The position numbers and the translations under genes are program-made. Below, piece by piece: positions 1 to 7,081 of a stretch of 9,995 bases of DNA (position 1 is the stretch's first letter; each line of letters starts with the position of its first letter). Below the pieces are notes generated by a model that did not search any database, was not told the origin of the DNA, and worked only from the letters and a program-made list of their open reading frames with translations. The stretch is from Candidatus Heimdallarchaeota archaeon. GTDB taxonomy: Archaea > Asgardarchaeota > Heimdallarchaeia > Heimdallarchaeales > Kariarchaeaceae. The stretch lies in assembly GCA_029882335.1 (NCBI GenBank), contig JAOUKW010000131.1:1-9995 (forward strand), written 5' to 3'.

Positions 1-1654
1 TTGCAGATAATCGATGTGTGATTAAAAATGTCGTCCTATTTTTCATGACCTCATCCATAGCTTTTGAAATTTTTTCTTCTGTCTCGGAATCAATAGCAGA
101 TGTACTATCATCTAAAATTAATATACGTGGATTAACTAATAAAGCTCTAGCTATTGCAATTCTTTGCTTTTGACCACCAGATAGACCAACTCCTCTTTCA
201 CCGACTACTGTATCATACCCATTTTCCATTTCTTCGATAAATTCATGAGCTTGTGCAATCTTCGCTGCTTGTATAATTTCTTCTAAAGATACGTTCCTTG
301 ATGGGTCTACTCCAAATAATATATTTTCCTTAATTGTTGTGGCATAAATAAAAACATCTTGTTCAACTCTCCCTATATTTTGTCTTAATTCTCTGATATT
401 TATGTCTAGTATATCGGTATCATCAATTGTAATTTTACCATCGTGAAATTCATAAAATCTTAGAAGTAATTTCGTTATAGTGGTTTTCCCACTACCGGTG
501 GGTCCTACAAGTGCTACAATCTCTCCTGGTAGTACTTCAAAAGATATATTTCGTAGAATTGTTTTCTCAGTACCTTCATACCCAAAGGATACATTTTGAA
601 AATTTATTTTTCCTTTATAATTTTCATTCCAAGGAAGTTTAGAATCTTCTAATTTGTCTTCTGCTTCTGCGAAATTAATTGTTCTGAATATTCTCTCACC
701 ACCGGCTAATCCACCTTGAAACATGTTTACAGCAAATGAAACCGTTTCTGTTGGTCCGATTAACATGAGTAGTATCAGATTTAAACTAACTAATTCACCA
801 ATTTGTAACTGTCCAATACTAATGAGATATACTCCAATAAGAAATGTAGATCCAATTGTGAAGTAAAGAATAAGTAAAGACCAAAATTTACCTATTTTTA
901 TTTGCCTATCTTCCCAAGTATGTCTGAAATCATTTACAACCTTTGAGAATTCTTTCATTTCATATTCTTCACCATTAAAAGCTCGAACAACACGTACTCC
1001 TGTAATTGAATCTTGTGCTGCACGACTGATTAATGACCATTTTTGATTAAATACTCTAGCAATGGGTCTCATGGTTTTATTAAAATGTTGAATACCAATT
1101 ATATATAGGATAAATACTGGAAGTAAAAATAAAGCAATAGTCAGATTTGTATTAAATGCTAAAATTATTATAACAATAAGTGAAAGAAAGGTTTCAGCCA
1201 TCATTCTAATGCCTGGACTAATCATACCACCTAATTCATTCATATCTTGGGTGGCAAGGGCCATTAAATCCCCAGATCTCACTCTATTATGAAAGGTCAA
1301 TGGTTTTTTCTGTAGAGATTCAAAAAATTCAGTTCTTACATCTCTAACCGATTTTGCACTTAAATTTAGGTTTAAATAAATAGTGATGTAATTCATAATT
1401 ACTCTTGCTGAACCAAGTCCTAAAATTAAAATTGCATAAAATTTCAAGGCAGCATAATCTTTAGGTATAATCGCTTCATCAATTACAACTCCTATTAAAA
1501 ATGGAATTCCAATATATAGAAAGTTAACTAGAATAATCCCTATGATCATGCCAAAAAATTGTATTTTATTTCTTGCTAAATGACCTAAAATCCACTTTAC
1601 ACTTTCTTTTCTAGCTTTTTTATCAGGTTTACTTAAATCGAAACTATATGACAT
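1..1654 (-). CDS. ABC exporter half-transporter (MsbA/MDR type), 3' end cut by the window edge
   Basis: The frame opens at ATG 1654 and runs off the left edge after 551 residues, just past the H-loop. About 30-60 C-terminal residues should be missing, judged from the family's usual 580-630. The N-terminal half is an exporter transmembrane domain: hydrophobic helices near 33-58, 72-92, 153-188 and 258-310, with charged coupling regions between. The nucleotide-binding domain starts near 350. It has Walker A GPTGSGKTT (384-392, K390), Q-loop Q432, signature LSGGQ (491-495), Walker B ILILDD (511-516) and H-loop H547. The residue after the Walker B Asp is D516, where an active exporter has Glu. 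This is known from the degenerate half of heterodimeric exporters such as TM287/288 and BmrCD, so a partner subunit is expected, most likely just beyond the left edge. Export of lipid, drug or peptide across the membrane is inferred from the family; the substrate is unknown. Confidence 0.93.
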   Translation of the reverse strand, partial: MSYSFDLSKPDKKARKESVKWILGHLARNKIQFFGMIIGIILVNFLYIGIPFLIGVVIDEAIIPKDYAALKFYAILILGLGSARVIMNYITIYLNLNLSAKSVRDVRTEFFESLQKKPLTFHNRVRSGDLMALATQDMNELGGMISPGIRMMAETFLSLIVIIILAFNTNLTIALFLLPVFILYIIGIQHFNKTMRPIARVFNQKWSLISRAAQDSITGVRVVRAFNGEEYEMKEFSKVVNDFRHTWEDRQIKIGKFWSLLILYFTIGSTFLIGVYLISIGQLQIGELVSLNLILLMLIGPTETVSFAVNMFQGGLAGGERIFRTINFAEAEDKLEDSKLPWNENYKGKINFQNVSFGYEGTEKTILRNISFEVLPGEIVALVGPTGSGKTTITKLLLRFYEFHDGKITIDDTDILDINIRELRQNIGRVEQDVFIYATTIKENILFGVDPSRNVSLEEIIQAAKIAQAHEFIEEMENGYDTVVGERGVGLSGGQKQRIAIARALLVNPRILILDDSTSAIDSETEEKISKAMDEVMKNRTTFLITHRLSA

Positions 1655-1788
1655 TAAAACACAAACCTATAAATTCAATTCAAGTATATTTTCACTGATA
1701 TTTTAATACTCCCAAACCGATATATCGATAAATGATACAAGGGATTATTATAGTTCACTTTTGGGTTTAACCCGAATATATTTGAATT
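1655..1788. other. Gap between AEC permease and ABC exporter with two palindromes
   Basis: This 134-base gap holds no reading frame of note. It contains the palindrome CGATATATCG (1718-1727) and the palindrome GGGTTTAACCC (1763-1773). CCCAAA (1711-1716) is also complemented by TTTGGG (1760-1765). They lie 64-120 bases upstream of the exporter start and just past the stop of the permease gene. They could be operator half-sites for the exporter or a weak hairpin at the end of the permease transcript. The sequence alone does not decide between these. Confidence 0.4.
1684..1692 (-). promoter_or_regulatory. TATA-like element for the ABC exporter
   Basis: Read on the minus strand this is AAAATATAC, preceded by a purine-rich GTG that could be part of a BRE. 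Its centre is about 34 bases before ATG 1654, which would give a leader of only a few bases. A second AT-rich candidate lies at 1698-1707, so the assignment is tentative. Confidence 0.3.
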
Positions 1789-2724
1789 TTAGAAATACAT
1801 GTATTGTAACATAAATAATTCAATTGGTAGTAGAATTAATGCAATCAAGGTCAATGCAAGAATAATTTGACTTGTCATTTCAGTATTGAGATTAAATTTT
1901 TCCGCATATAGTCCATTATATACTGCAGAAGGTGCCATCATTTGTACTAAAATAGGAATTGCAATTATTGCAGGTAATGAGAAAATATTTACAAAAAGTA
2001 TGGCAACTAATCCAGAAATAATAAACCGAGTAACTCCAACTCTCAAAATCTGAAGTTTATATTCAAATTTAGGCTTTTCCAATCCAAATCCAATGGTCAT
2101 TAAAGAGGCAAAAATACCAATTTCAAAAACCATATCTATAATTGATAAATTTACAAATCCGGTTGTATTTATAGGAATCAAGAATCTAAGTATAATTCCT
2201 AGAATAATTCCCCAAATAGGAACAAATAATATAATTGTCTTTAAACTTTGTTTATTTAATTTCATACCAGAAATCCATAATCCTACTGTATTTCTCATTA
2301 TTATCGCCATAATAAGGAATATTCCCGCAGCTCCTAATCCATCAGGTGAAAAAGCAAAAATAATAGGAAAGGGGAAATTTAACCCATTTGAAAAAGAAGC
2401 CGTGCAGATTTCTGCTGGATCTGGTTTTGGTTGTTTGAATAGTTTTGCCAGTAAGGTCGGAAATATTAAACCTATAATTGTAACTAAAATAGCTGCAATA
2501 AGTGGAAATAACCAAAAGGAACTATCTTCAATTTTCAAAATGGAGATAAAAATAAGAAAAGGAGTAAATACAGATATAGTGAAATTAACAAATTCCTTTC
2601 GATATTTTTGAAGCGGTGATTTAATCCATAAAAATCCTAAAAACACACCGAGGTAAATTTTACTAGAACGAATGATTAATTCAAATATAATTTGTGTATA
2701 TTCATTCACATATTTTATAATCAA
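1789..2724 (-). CDS. AEC (auxin efflux carrier) family permease
   Basis: This is a 311-residue, strongly hydrophobic protein with about ten predicted helices in two five-helix halves separated by a longer loop (about 150-165), the usual size and layout for the AEC family (PIN/YfdV-like; BART superfamily). Family-like motifs are the Asn-containing segment SNGLNFPFPII (112-122), SLMTIGFGLE (207-216) and MMAPSAVYNGLYAEKF (262-277), matching the broken crossover helices that bind the substrate anion. Known members move auxin, malate or other organic acids by secondary transport; the substrate here cannot be read from sequence. The start is TTG 2724, supported by a TATA-like box 31 bases upstream and a stop four codons before it. 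GTG 2709 is the alternative. It is transcribed divergently from the epimerase-like gene. Confidence 0.88.
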   Translation of the reverse strand: MIIKYVNEYTQIIFELIIRSSKIYLGVFLGFLWIKSPLQKYRKEFVNFTISVFTPFLIFISILKIEDSSFWLFPLIAAILVTIIGLIFPTLLAKLFKQPKPDPAEICTASFSNGLNFPFPIIFAFSPDGLGAAGIFLIMAIIMRNTVGLWISGMKLNKQSLKTIILFVPIWGIILGIILRFLIPINTTGFVNLSIIDMVFEIGIFASLMTIGFGLEKPKFEYKLQILRVGVTRFIISGLVAILFVNIFSLPAIIAIPILVQMMAPSAVYNGLYAEKFNLNTEMTSQIILALTLIALILLPIELFMLQYMYF

Positions 2725-2750
2725 TTCTACTAACTAATATGTATTGATCC

Positions 2751-2760
2751 TGATATATGA
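2751..2760 (-). promoter_or_regulatory. TATA-like element for the AEC permease
   Basis: The minus strand reads TCATATATCA, centred about 31 bases from TTG 2724. This fits an archaeal promoter with a very short leader and supports the TTG start. It lies in the 125-base divergent gap shared with the gene at 2850. Confidence 0.4.
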
Positions 2761-2815
2761 TTTAATTTTAATAATTCATATTTTATGTATTAATTTTGCA
2801 GTACAATAAAATCAC

Positions 2816-2825
2816 TTATTTTATA
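2816..2825 (+). promoter_or_regulatory. TATA-like element for the epimerase-like gene
   Basis: TTATTTTATA is centred about 29 bases before ATG 2850, the spacing expected for an archaeal leaderless transcript. No Shine-Dalgarno motif precedes the ATG. The box lies about 60 bases from the TATA element of the divergent AEC permease gene. Confidence 0.4.
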
Positions 2826-2849
2826 GAAGAGTATATTTTGTAATATATT

Positions 2850-4325
2850 ATGAGGCATGTCATATTTGGTGCTAATTCTTTAATAGGTTCTTCTATATTA
2901 AGAACCTTAGTTTCTCTTGGAGTGCAAAATATAGTTGCTTGTGATCCACTTGGAACAATTCCTAAAGGTATTATTACAAATAATGTGACAATTAAAACAG
3001 GGGATATAATAGATCCATATCAATTGATGGACATTATAGAGGAAGGAGATATAATTTATAATACTGAAATTGTAGATGATGAAGATGCGAATTTTGATGA
3101 TGCAGATTTAATTCACCATATTGGATTGATAAATCTTTTAGGTGTTTCTACTTATAAAAAGGCTAAAAGAATTGTTCTCTATTTACCTCAGTGTATGAGT
3201 TGGAAAATTCCTGATAATGCAGATGAAGAAACGGATTTAATTCCGAACACACCGTATCAAATGACCTTAGTTACGTCTTTAGAAATTGCTAGAAAATATC
3301 AAGCAGGTAAAAAATACGGGTGGAAATTATCAAATGTTGAAAAAATGGATGAGACTACTGAAAATGTTGATGTTGAAAAACCTAAACCAACGGATTCTAA
3401 AAGTAATACACCTATAATAGTCTCTAGTGGACCAAAACCTCCCACATCAGGACCAAAACCTCCTGTTCAATCATCTGGGCCTGCATTAAATTCACCAAGT
3501 CTAGGCGGTCCAAAACCCCCCGCTGGTTTTGCAATTGAAGGTGAAAATAAGGTAGATAAACCTGTTAACAAAGGTCCAAGTCTAGGTGGTCCAAAACCTC
3601 CTGCTGATTTTCAAAGTGATAATGAAAATAAAGAAAAACAATCAACTGTTGAGCCTCCTTTAAATAACCAAAATAAAGACTCATCACCATCTTCTCCTCA
3701 AAATGAACTTAACGATGCAAAAACACCTATGGATGATTTATCTAATAACATAGAAGTTGTTGAACCATCAGAAAAAGAAGCAGAAGGTGAAGATGATTTT
3801 GTGGATGAAGAACGAGTCGATTTGATAATTACTCGAATTGCAAGACCATTTGGTCCTTTTGATAATTCTTTGACAAAGGATTTTTGTAAAAGTATTAGAC
3901 TAGAACGAATGGATATTATCGGTACAATGGAATTTCCAATTTCATTTATTAATCCCTTGGATGCAGGAAGAGCAATGATTATGCTGGCGGATCCAGCAGT
4001 TAATACAGAATCAAAAGAATTTATAATTAATGGCTTTATCACCACCCCAGTACAGTTAATCCGAGATTTAGAAAAACTCAATCATTCAACAACAGAACTA
4101 AACATAGAATCGCTAAACAAGATTAATTTAATTACAAACGTAAAGAAACTCCTAAATAAAATTAAATTACAATCATACCCAAAAGAAGCTTATTATAAAA
4201 AATTTAATACACCACAGATTTTTGATGATACATTAGCAAAAAATGAATTTAAATGGTCTCCAAAATATGATAGAATAACTACTGTAAAAGATGCAATGAA
4301 TTGGTTTGTAAATCATATTTTGTAA
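2850..4325 (+). CDS. Epimerase-like extended SDR (Rossmann) protein with a Pro-rich/acidic insertion
   Basis: The N-terminal part (1-160) is a Rossmann fold: VIFGANSLIG (4-13) is a GxxGxxG-type dinucleotide loop with Ser at the middle Gly, and D32 at the end of strand 2 suggests NAD rather than NADP. The C-terminal part (323-491) continues the fold with ITRIARPFGPFD (327-338), equivalent to the family's RpfnvyGPg, and ends with a KDAMNWFVNHIL helix typical of UDP-sugar epimerases. Between them lie about 160 residues of low complexity: GPKPP repeats, then an acidic stretch (301-322). Normal family length is 300-340, so 491 is explained by this insert. The catalytic triad looks degraded: YLPQ (111-114) replaces the usual Ser segment, and after Y136 the YxxxK Lys is Leu (L140). 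It may bind a nucleotide sugar or NAD without ordinary epimerase chemistry. The fold is confident, the activity is not. Confidence 0.82.
   Translation: MRHVIFGANSLIGSSILRTLVSLGVQNIVACDPLGTIPKGIITNNVTIKTGDIIDPYQLMDIIEEGDIIYNTEIVDDEDANFDDADLIHHIGLINLLGVSTYKKAKRIVLYLPQCMSWKIPDNADEETDLIPNTPYQMTLVTSLEIARKYQAGKKYGWKLSNVEKMDETTENVDVEKPKPTDSKSNTPIIVSSGPKPPTSGPKPPVQSSGPALNSPSLGGPKPPAGFAIEGENKVDKPVNKGPSLGGPKPPADFQSDNENKEKQSTVEPPLNNQNKDSSPSSPQNELNDAKTPMDDLSNNIEVVEPSEKEAEGEDDFVDEERVDLIITRIARPFGPFDNSLTKDFCKSIRLERMDIIGTMEFPISFINPLDAGRAMIMLADPAVNTESKEFIINGFITTPVQLIRDLEKLNHSTTELNIESLNKINLITNVKKLLNKIKLQSYPKEAYYKKFNTPQIFDDTLAKNEFKWSPKYDRITTVKDAMNWFVNHIL
3429..3605 (+). repeat. Coding repeats for GPKPP in the linker of the epimerase-like protein
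   Basis: Four GPKPP units occur at residues 194-198, 201-205, 220-224 and 247-251. The last two sit in a longer repeat, PSLGGPKPPA (216-225 and 243-252), encoded at 3495-3524 and 3576-3605 with only a few silent differences. This indicates duplication within the gene. Pro/Gly/Lys spacing of this kind is disordered and could serve as a flexible tether or a ligand for proline-binding domains. Confidence 0.8.
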
Positions 4326-4382
4326 TTGATTAAAATGTAAAATATTTTAATTCTGACAAAATATTATTTTAGGATAAATCCT

Positions 4383-4396
4383 CTTAAATATTTATT
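4383..4396 (+). promoter_or_regulatory. TATA-like element for the ABC-2 exporter operon
   Basis: CTTAAATATTTATT is centred about 25 bases before ATG 4415, and the short ATG AAA TGA in between cannot encode anything. The 89-base gap and lack of a Shine-Dalgarno site suggest an own, nearly leaderless, promoter for the two-gene ABC unit rather than readthrough from the gene ending at 4325. Confidence 0.35.
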
Positions 4397-4414
4397 ATAT
4401 GAAATTATTATGAA

Positions 4415-5341
4415 ATGATTATTGCTAAAGATCTAGGTAAAACATTTCTTACAAAGCAAAGCAAAGTTGAGGCATTAAAGGATTTTACTGTAGAAATTAA
4501 ATCTGGTGAAGTTGTAGCATTATTAGGTCCAAATGGTGCAGGTAAAACCACTACTGTTAGATTATTGTCAACAATTTATCGACCAACAACTGGTGGTGCT
4601 ATTGTAGGAGGTTACGACATAATTACAAATCCAATAGATGTCAGAAGAACTATTGGTATTGCACCTGAGCAACCTAGTTTATATCCAAGATTAACTGCAA
4701 GACGAAATCTACAGTTTTATGGTGATATTTATGGATATGATAAGTATAAATTATCAGGTAGAATAGAAGAATTATTGGAGTTATTTGATTTAAAAGAAGT
4801 AATTGATCGTCCTGTTTCAAGCTTTTCTAAGGGAATGAGACAAAAATTATCAATTGCAAAAGCATTAATTCATAATCCGAGCATATTATTACTTGATGAA
4901 CCTTGGAGTGGTCTTTCACCTCATGCGACAAAAGAGCTAAGACAGTTAATTAAACAATTAGCAGAAGGAAATAGAACGATATTAATCTCAACACATAATC
5001 TTGCTCAACTTGAATTAATAGTAGATAGAATATTAATCATATCAAAAGGAAGTTTGATTTTAGATTCCTCTCCTGCTGAATTAAGAACTAAATTCCATGT
5101 GAATCCTCATTTAAAATTAAAGATAGAAGGAAACAAAGAATTGAAATCCATTGTAGATGATTTAGATTACATCGTAAATGTAGAAAGTCTTGGAAACGGT
5201 GAATATGAACTTGAAATCAAATCATTTGAAAATACTCCTGATTTGGTAAAATCCCTGGTTACATCTTCTATTCGTATTCATGAAGTATCTGAAATAAATC
5301 CCTCATTGGAAGAATTATATTTAACGTTGGTGAGTGAGTAA
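4415..5341 (+). CDS. ABC-2 type transporter ATP-binding protein (DrrA/NatA-like)
   Basis: This is the cytoplasmic ATPase of an exporter whose permease is the next gene. The 308 residues match the DrrA/NatA/CcmA family in length. It has Walker A GPNGAGKTT (38-46, K44), Q-loop Q86, signature FSKGM (137-141), Walker B ILLLDEP with catalytic E162 and H-loop H194. From about residue 225 a C-terminal extension ends in the family's typical SLEELYLTL helix. The D-loop reads GLSPHA, with Ser168 in place of the usual Asp of GLDP, which may alter communication between the two sites. All ATP-hydrolysis residues are present, so it should form an active homodimer. Its stop codon lies immediately before the permease ATG, so the two are co-translated. 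Substrate unknown. Confidence 0.93.
   Translation: MIIAKDLGKTFLTKQSKVEALKDFTVEIKSGEVVALLGPNGAGKTTTVRLLSTIYRPTTGGAIVGGYDIITNPIDVRRTIGIAPEQPSLYPRLTARRNLQFYGDIYGYDKYKLSGRIEELLELFDLKEVIDRPVSSFSKGMRQKLSIAKALIHNPSILLLDEPWSGLSPHATKELRQLIKQLAEGNRTILISTHNLAQLELIVDRILIISKGSLILDSSPAELRTKFHVNPHLKLKIEGNKELKSIVDDLDYIVNVESLGNGEYELEIKSFENTPDLVKSLVTSSIRIHEVSEINPSLEELYLTLVSE
5329..5334 (+). promoter_or_regulatory. Shine-Dalgarno site of the ABC-2 permease
   Basis: GGTGAG complements the archaeal 16S 3' end and is 8 bases before ATG 5343. It decides the start in favour of ATG 5343 over GTG 5334, which overlaps the motif and has no site of its own. Confidence 0.55.
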
Positions 5342-5342
5342 A

Positions 5343-6131
5343 ATGGATTTTCGATTGGTTTATATTTTATTTAAAAAAGAATTAGATGAGATAGTTCGTT
5401 CAAAATATGTATTATTTAGTCTCCTCTTTATGCCAGCTTTCTTCTTTATTTTGTCTGTTACAAGTACAATTGCACCTGTATTATCTGGTACTACAGGTGA
5501 AGCAGATCCATTATTTAGTAGTTTAAAATTTACTGATAATTGGAATGAATTATCAATACAACAAAAATTCTTTATTATCAGTGCTGAAATGGGAATTATG
5601 ATGTTGTTATTCCTACCGTTAATTTTACCAAATGTAATTGCTGCAGATACATTTGCAGGAGAAAGAGATCGAGGGACAGCTGAGGGGATTGTGGCTTCTC
5701 CTTTAACAGAAAGTGAAATATATTTAGGAAAAATTTGTGGTGCTCTATTACCTTCATTAATTCCTTTTTGGTTATTTATGGGTTTATATGCAATTACTAT
5801 TGATTATTACTCTAAAGACGTGCTTGGATTTTATTATTATCCTAACATCAGATTTGTTTTATTTTTCTTATTTCTAGGTCCTCTTTTTGGTTTTGCAACA
5901 ACAAATGTAATGGTCTGGGTATCTACAAGAACAAGTACATCAAGGGACGCACAACAACTAGGTGGTTTAGTTATTATGCCATTAATATTCATATTATTTG
6001 GTACATTTGTAATGGCAATCATGTTATCGTGGAAGGTTTTGTTAATAGTTATATTGGTTTTAATAATTTTAAATTACATTTTAGGAAAAATAGGGATGTC
6101 TATTTTGGATAGAGAAAATTGGATAAAATAA
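5343..6131 (+). CDS. ABC-2 type transporter permease (NatB/DrrB-like)
   Basis: This is the membrane partner of the ATPase just upstream. The 262 residues start with a short amphipathic stretch rich in K/E and then carry about six predicted helices: near 23-46, 83-101, 131-153, 171-193, 208-228 and 230-250. Between helices 2 and 3 sits the ABC-2 family hallmark, ERDRGTAEGIVASPL (107-121) followed by a conserved GK at 129-130. That is the cytoplasmic coupling element that contacts the ATPase. A large loop at 47-80 would face outside. A homodimer with two ATPases makes the full exporter, as in the NatAB or DrrAB systems, which export Na+ or drugs; neither substrate is shown here. ATG 5343 was chosen from the Shine-Dalgarno spacing; starting at GTG 5334 would add three residues. 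Confidence 0.88.
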   Translation: MDFRLVYILFKKELDEIVRSKYVLFSLLFMPAFFFILSVTSTIAPVLSGTTGEADPLFSSLKFTDNWNELSIQQKFFIISAEMGIMMLLFLPLILPNVIAADTFAGERDRGTAEGIVASPLTESEIYLGKICGALLPSLIPFWLFMGLYAITIDYYSKDVLGFYYYPNIRFVLFFLFLGPLFGFATTNVMVWVSTRTSTSRDAQQLGGLVIMPLIFILFGTFVMAIMLSWKVLLIVILVLIILNYILGKIGMSILDRENWIK

Positions 6132-6154
6132 AAATAGTAAGGAACTAATACTAA

Positions 6155-6316
6155 TTAATGTGGTCTATGACATCCACCTGAATGTGATGCCCAACCCTCA
6201 TGACCTATTCCTGTATGAGTATCGAATGATCCTGAAACTAGGACTGCAGATAATAAGATAATAAATACTGGAATAAATGGTGTCAATAATTTGAAGTAAT
6301 ATCCTAATTTCTTCAT
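6155..6316 (-). CDS. Small one-helix membrane protein with a His/Cys-rich tail
   Basis: This is a complete 53-codon frame from ATG 6316 to TAA 6155. The peptide starts MKKLGYYFKL, has one hydrophobic helix (about residues 10-29), and ends in a short polar tail with H34, H39, H45, C49, H50 and H53. The last residues are GGCHRPH. Basic residues precede the helix, so the tail should face outside. Five His and one Cys in 20 residues, with almost no Lys, suggest metal binding. The plan (about 55 residues, one helix, a C-terminal His cluster ending in CH) resembles that of CbtB-type cobalt transporter subunits, but homology cannot be claimed from reading alone. It lies 84 bases beyond the end of larB on the same strand, has its own TATA-like box, and fills an otherwise empty stretch. 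A nickel role is inferred only from the neighbours. Confidence 0.6.
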   Translation of the reverse strand: MKKLGYYFKLLTPFIPVFIILLSAVLVSGSFDTHTGIGHEGWASHSGGCHRPH

Positions 6317-6337
6317 ATAATCTTTAAAGAACAGTTT

Positions 6338-6345
6338 ATTATAAA
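6338..6345 (-). promoter_or_regulatory. TATA-like element for the small His-rich gene
   Basis: The minus strand reads TTTATAAT within AAATTTATAATAAAC, centred about 25 bases before ATG 6316. This is the spacing of a leaderless archaeal promoter. A second TTTATAAA occurs at 6362-6369. No Shine-Dalgarno motif precedes the ATG. This supports the small gene being expressed, possibly apart from larCB. Confidence 0.4.
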
Positions 6346-6400
6346 TTTTATTCCAATAGAATTTATAAAAGTGACTTCTGAATTAGTTATCTATCTTTTA

Positions 6401-7081
6401 TTAAGATAAATTAAATAGATTAAGTATTTTAGATGCTAAAGCTGCCGCACCAAATCCATTGGCAATATTTACTACTCCAATACCTGGTGCACATGTTTGT
6501 AATGCTGTTATTAATGCACTTTCTCCTCCTCCTTTATATCCATATCCAACTGGAGATGGAACTGCGATTATGGGTAGACGTGTTTGACCTGAAATAACTG
6601 GAAATAAAGCACCTTCCTGACCAGCAACAATAATTAAACATTTAATATTTATGTTATTTTCGACTTCTTCCAAAGCTGGTTGAAATCTGTGATAACCTGC
6701 AACACCTATATCCTGATAGCTTTTACAGGAATATCCAAAAAATCGTACACACATAATAATTTCTTCAACAATAAATCGATCTGAGGTACCACCTGAAAAA
6801 ATTGCCACTGATAATTCATTTTTTGGTTTTTCTATTATATCTGAATGAATGATCATGGTTCTACTAAAACTATCACATTCATACTTCCATCCGTTAAGGT
6901 TGATATGTTCGATGATATGATGTATTTGCGTTTTGGTAATACGAGTAATTAGGGCTTGATTTGATTTTTTCATGATTGAATTTATTGCTATGATTATATC
7001 TGTGATTTCTTTAGGTTCTGCTAGGATAGCTTCAGGTATGCCTGTTCTCTTATATCTATCAAAATCATGATTTACATTCAT
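6401..7081 (-). CDS. larB: LarB: nicotinic acid adenine dinucleotide carboxylase/hydrolase
   Basis: LarB carries out the first step of nickel-pincer nucleotide synthesis: it carboxylates the pyridinium ring of NaAD and splits off AMP. The 226 residues (usual about 220-250) carry the PurE-like C-terminal domain: SGGTSD (96-101), DIGVAGYHR (124-132), VAGQEGALFP (152-161), PSPVGYG (175-181), and TCAPGIGVVNIANGFGAA (196-213). C197 matches the Cys reported to attack the substrate in the Lactiplantibacillus enzyme. The N-terminal segment DFDRYKRTGIPEAIL (6-20) is the other family signature. Position 97, usually Ala in TAGTSD, is Gly here, a mild change. The start ATG overlaps the stop of larC in ATGA and has a GGTGAT site 5 bases upstream, so translation is coupled. 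The alternative name, PurE-related NCAIR mutase-like, is excluded by the LarB N-terminus and the larC neighbour. Confidence 0.95.
   Translation of the reverse strand: MNVNHDFDRYKRTGIPEAILAEPKEITDIIIAINSIMKKSNQALITRITKTQIHHIIEHINLNGWKYECDSFSRTMIIHSDIIEKPKNELSVAIFSGGTSDRFIVEEIIMCVRFFGYSCKSYQDIGVAGYHRFQPALEEVENNINIKCLIIVAGQEGALFPVISGQTRLPIIAVPSPVGYGYKGGGESALITALQTCAPGIGVVNIANGFGAAALASKILNLFNLS

Noticed and set aside
2093..2611. Open frame of 172 codons on the plus strand
   Set aside because: It lies fully inside the AEC permease gene on the other strand, which has clear family motifs. The translation has no recognisable domain.
3698..4081. Open frame of 127 codons on the minus strand
   Set aside because: It is antisense to the epimerase-like gene and its Ser/Ile-rich product is what low-complexity coding DNA gives in reverse.
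4410..4418. ATG AAA TGA just before the ABC-2 ATPase as a leader peptide
   Set aside because: Two codons with no ribosome site; the TATA spacing fits ATG 4415 about as well without it.
5334..5342. GTG 5334 as the start of the ABC-2 permease
   Set aside because: It overlaps the stop of the ATPase gene and the GGTGAG motif. ATG 5343 has that motif at proper spacing.
5837..6022. Open frame of 61 codons on the minus strand
   Set aside because: It is antisense to the ABC-2 permease gene, with no promoter or motif.
6392..6408. TATCTT/AAGATA hairpin at the end of larB as a terminator
   Set aside because: It is a six-pair AT-rich stem overlapping the larB stop, with no T-run after it on the minus strand; too weak to call.
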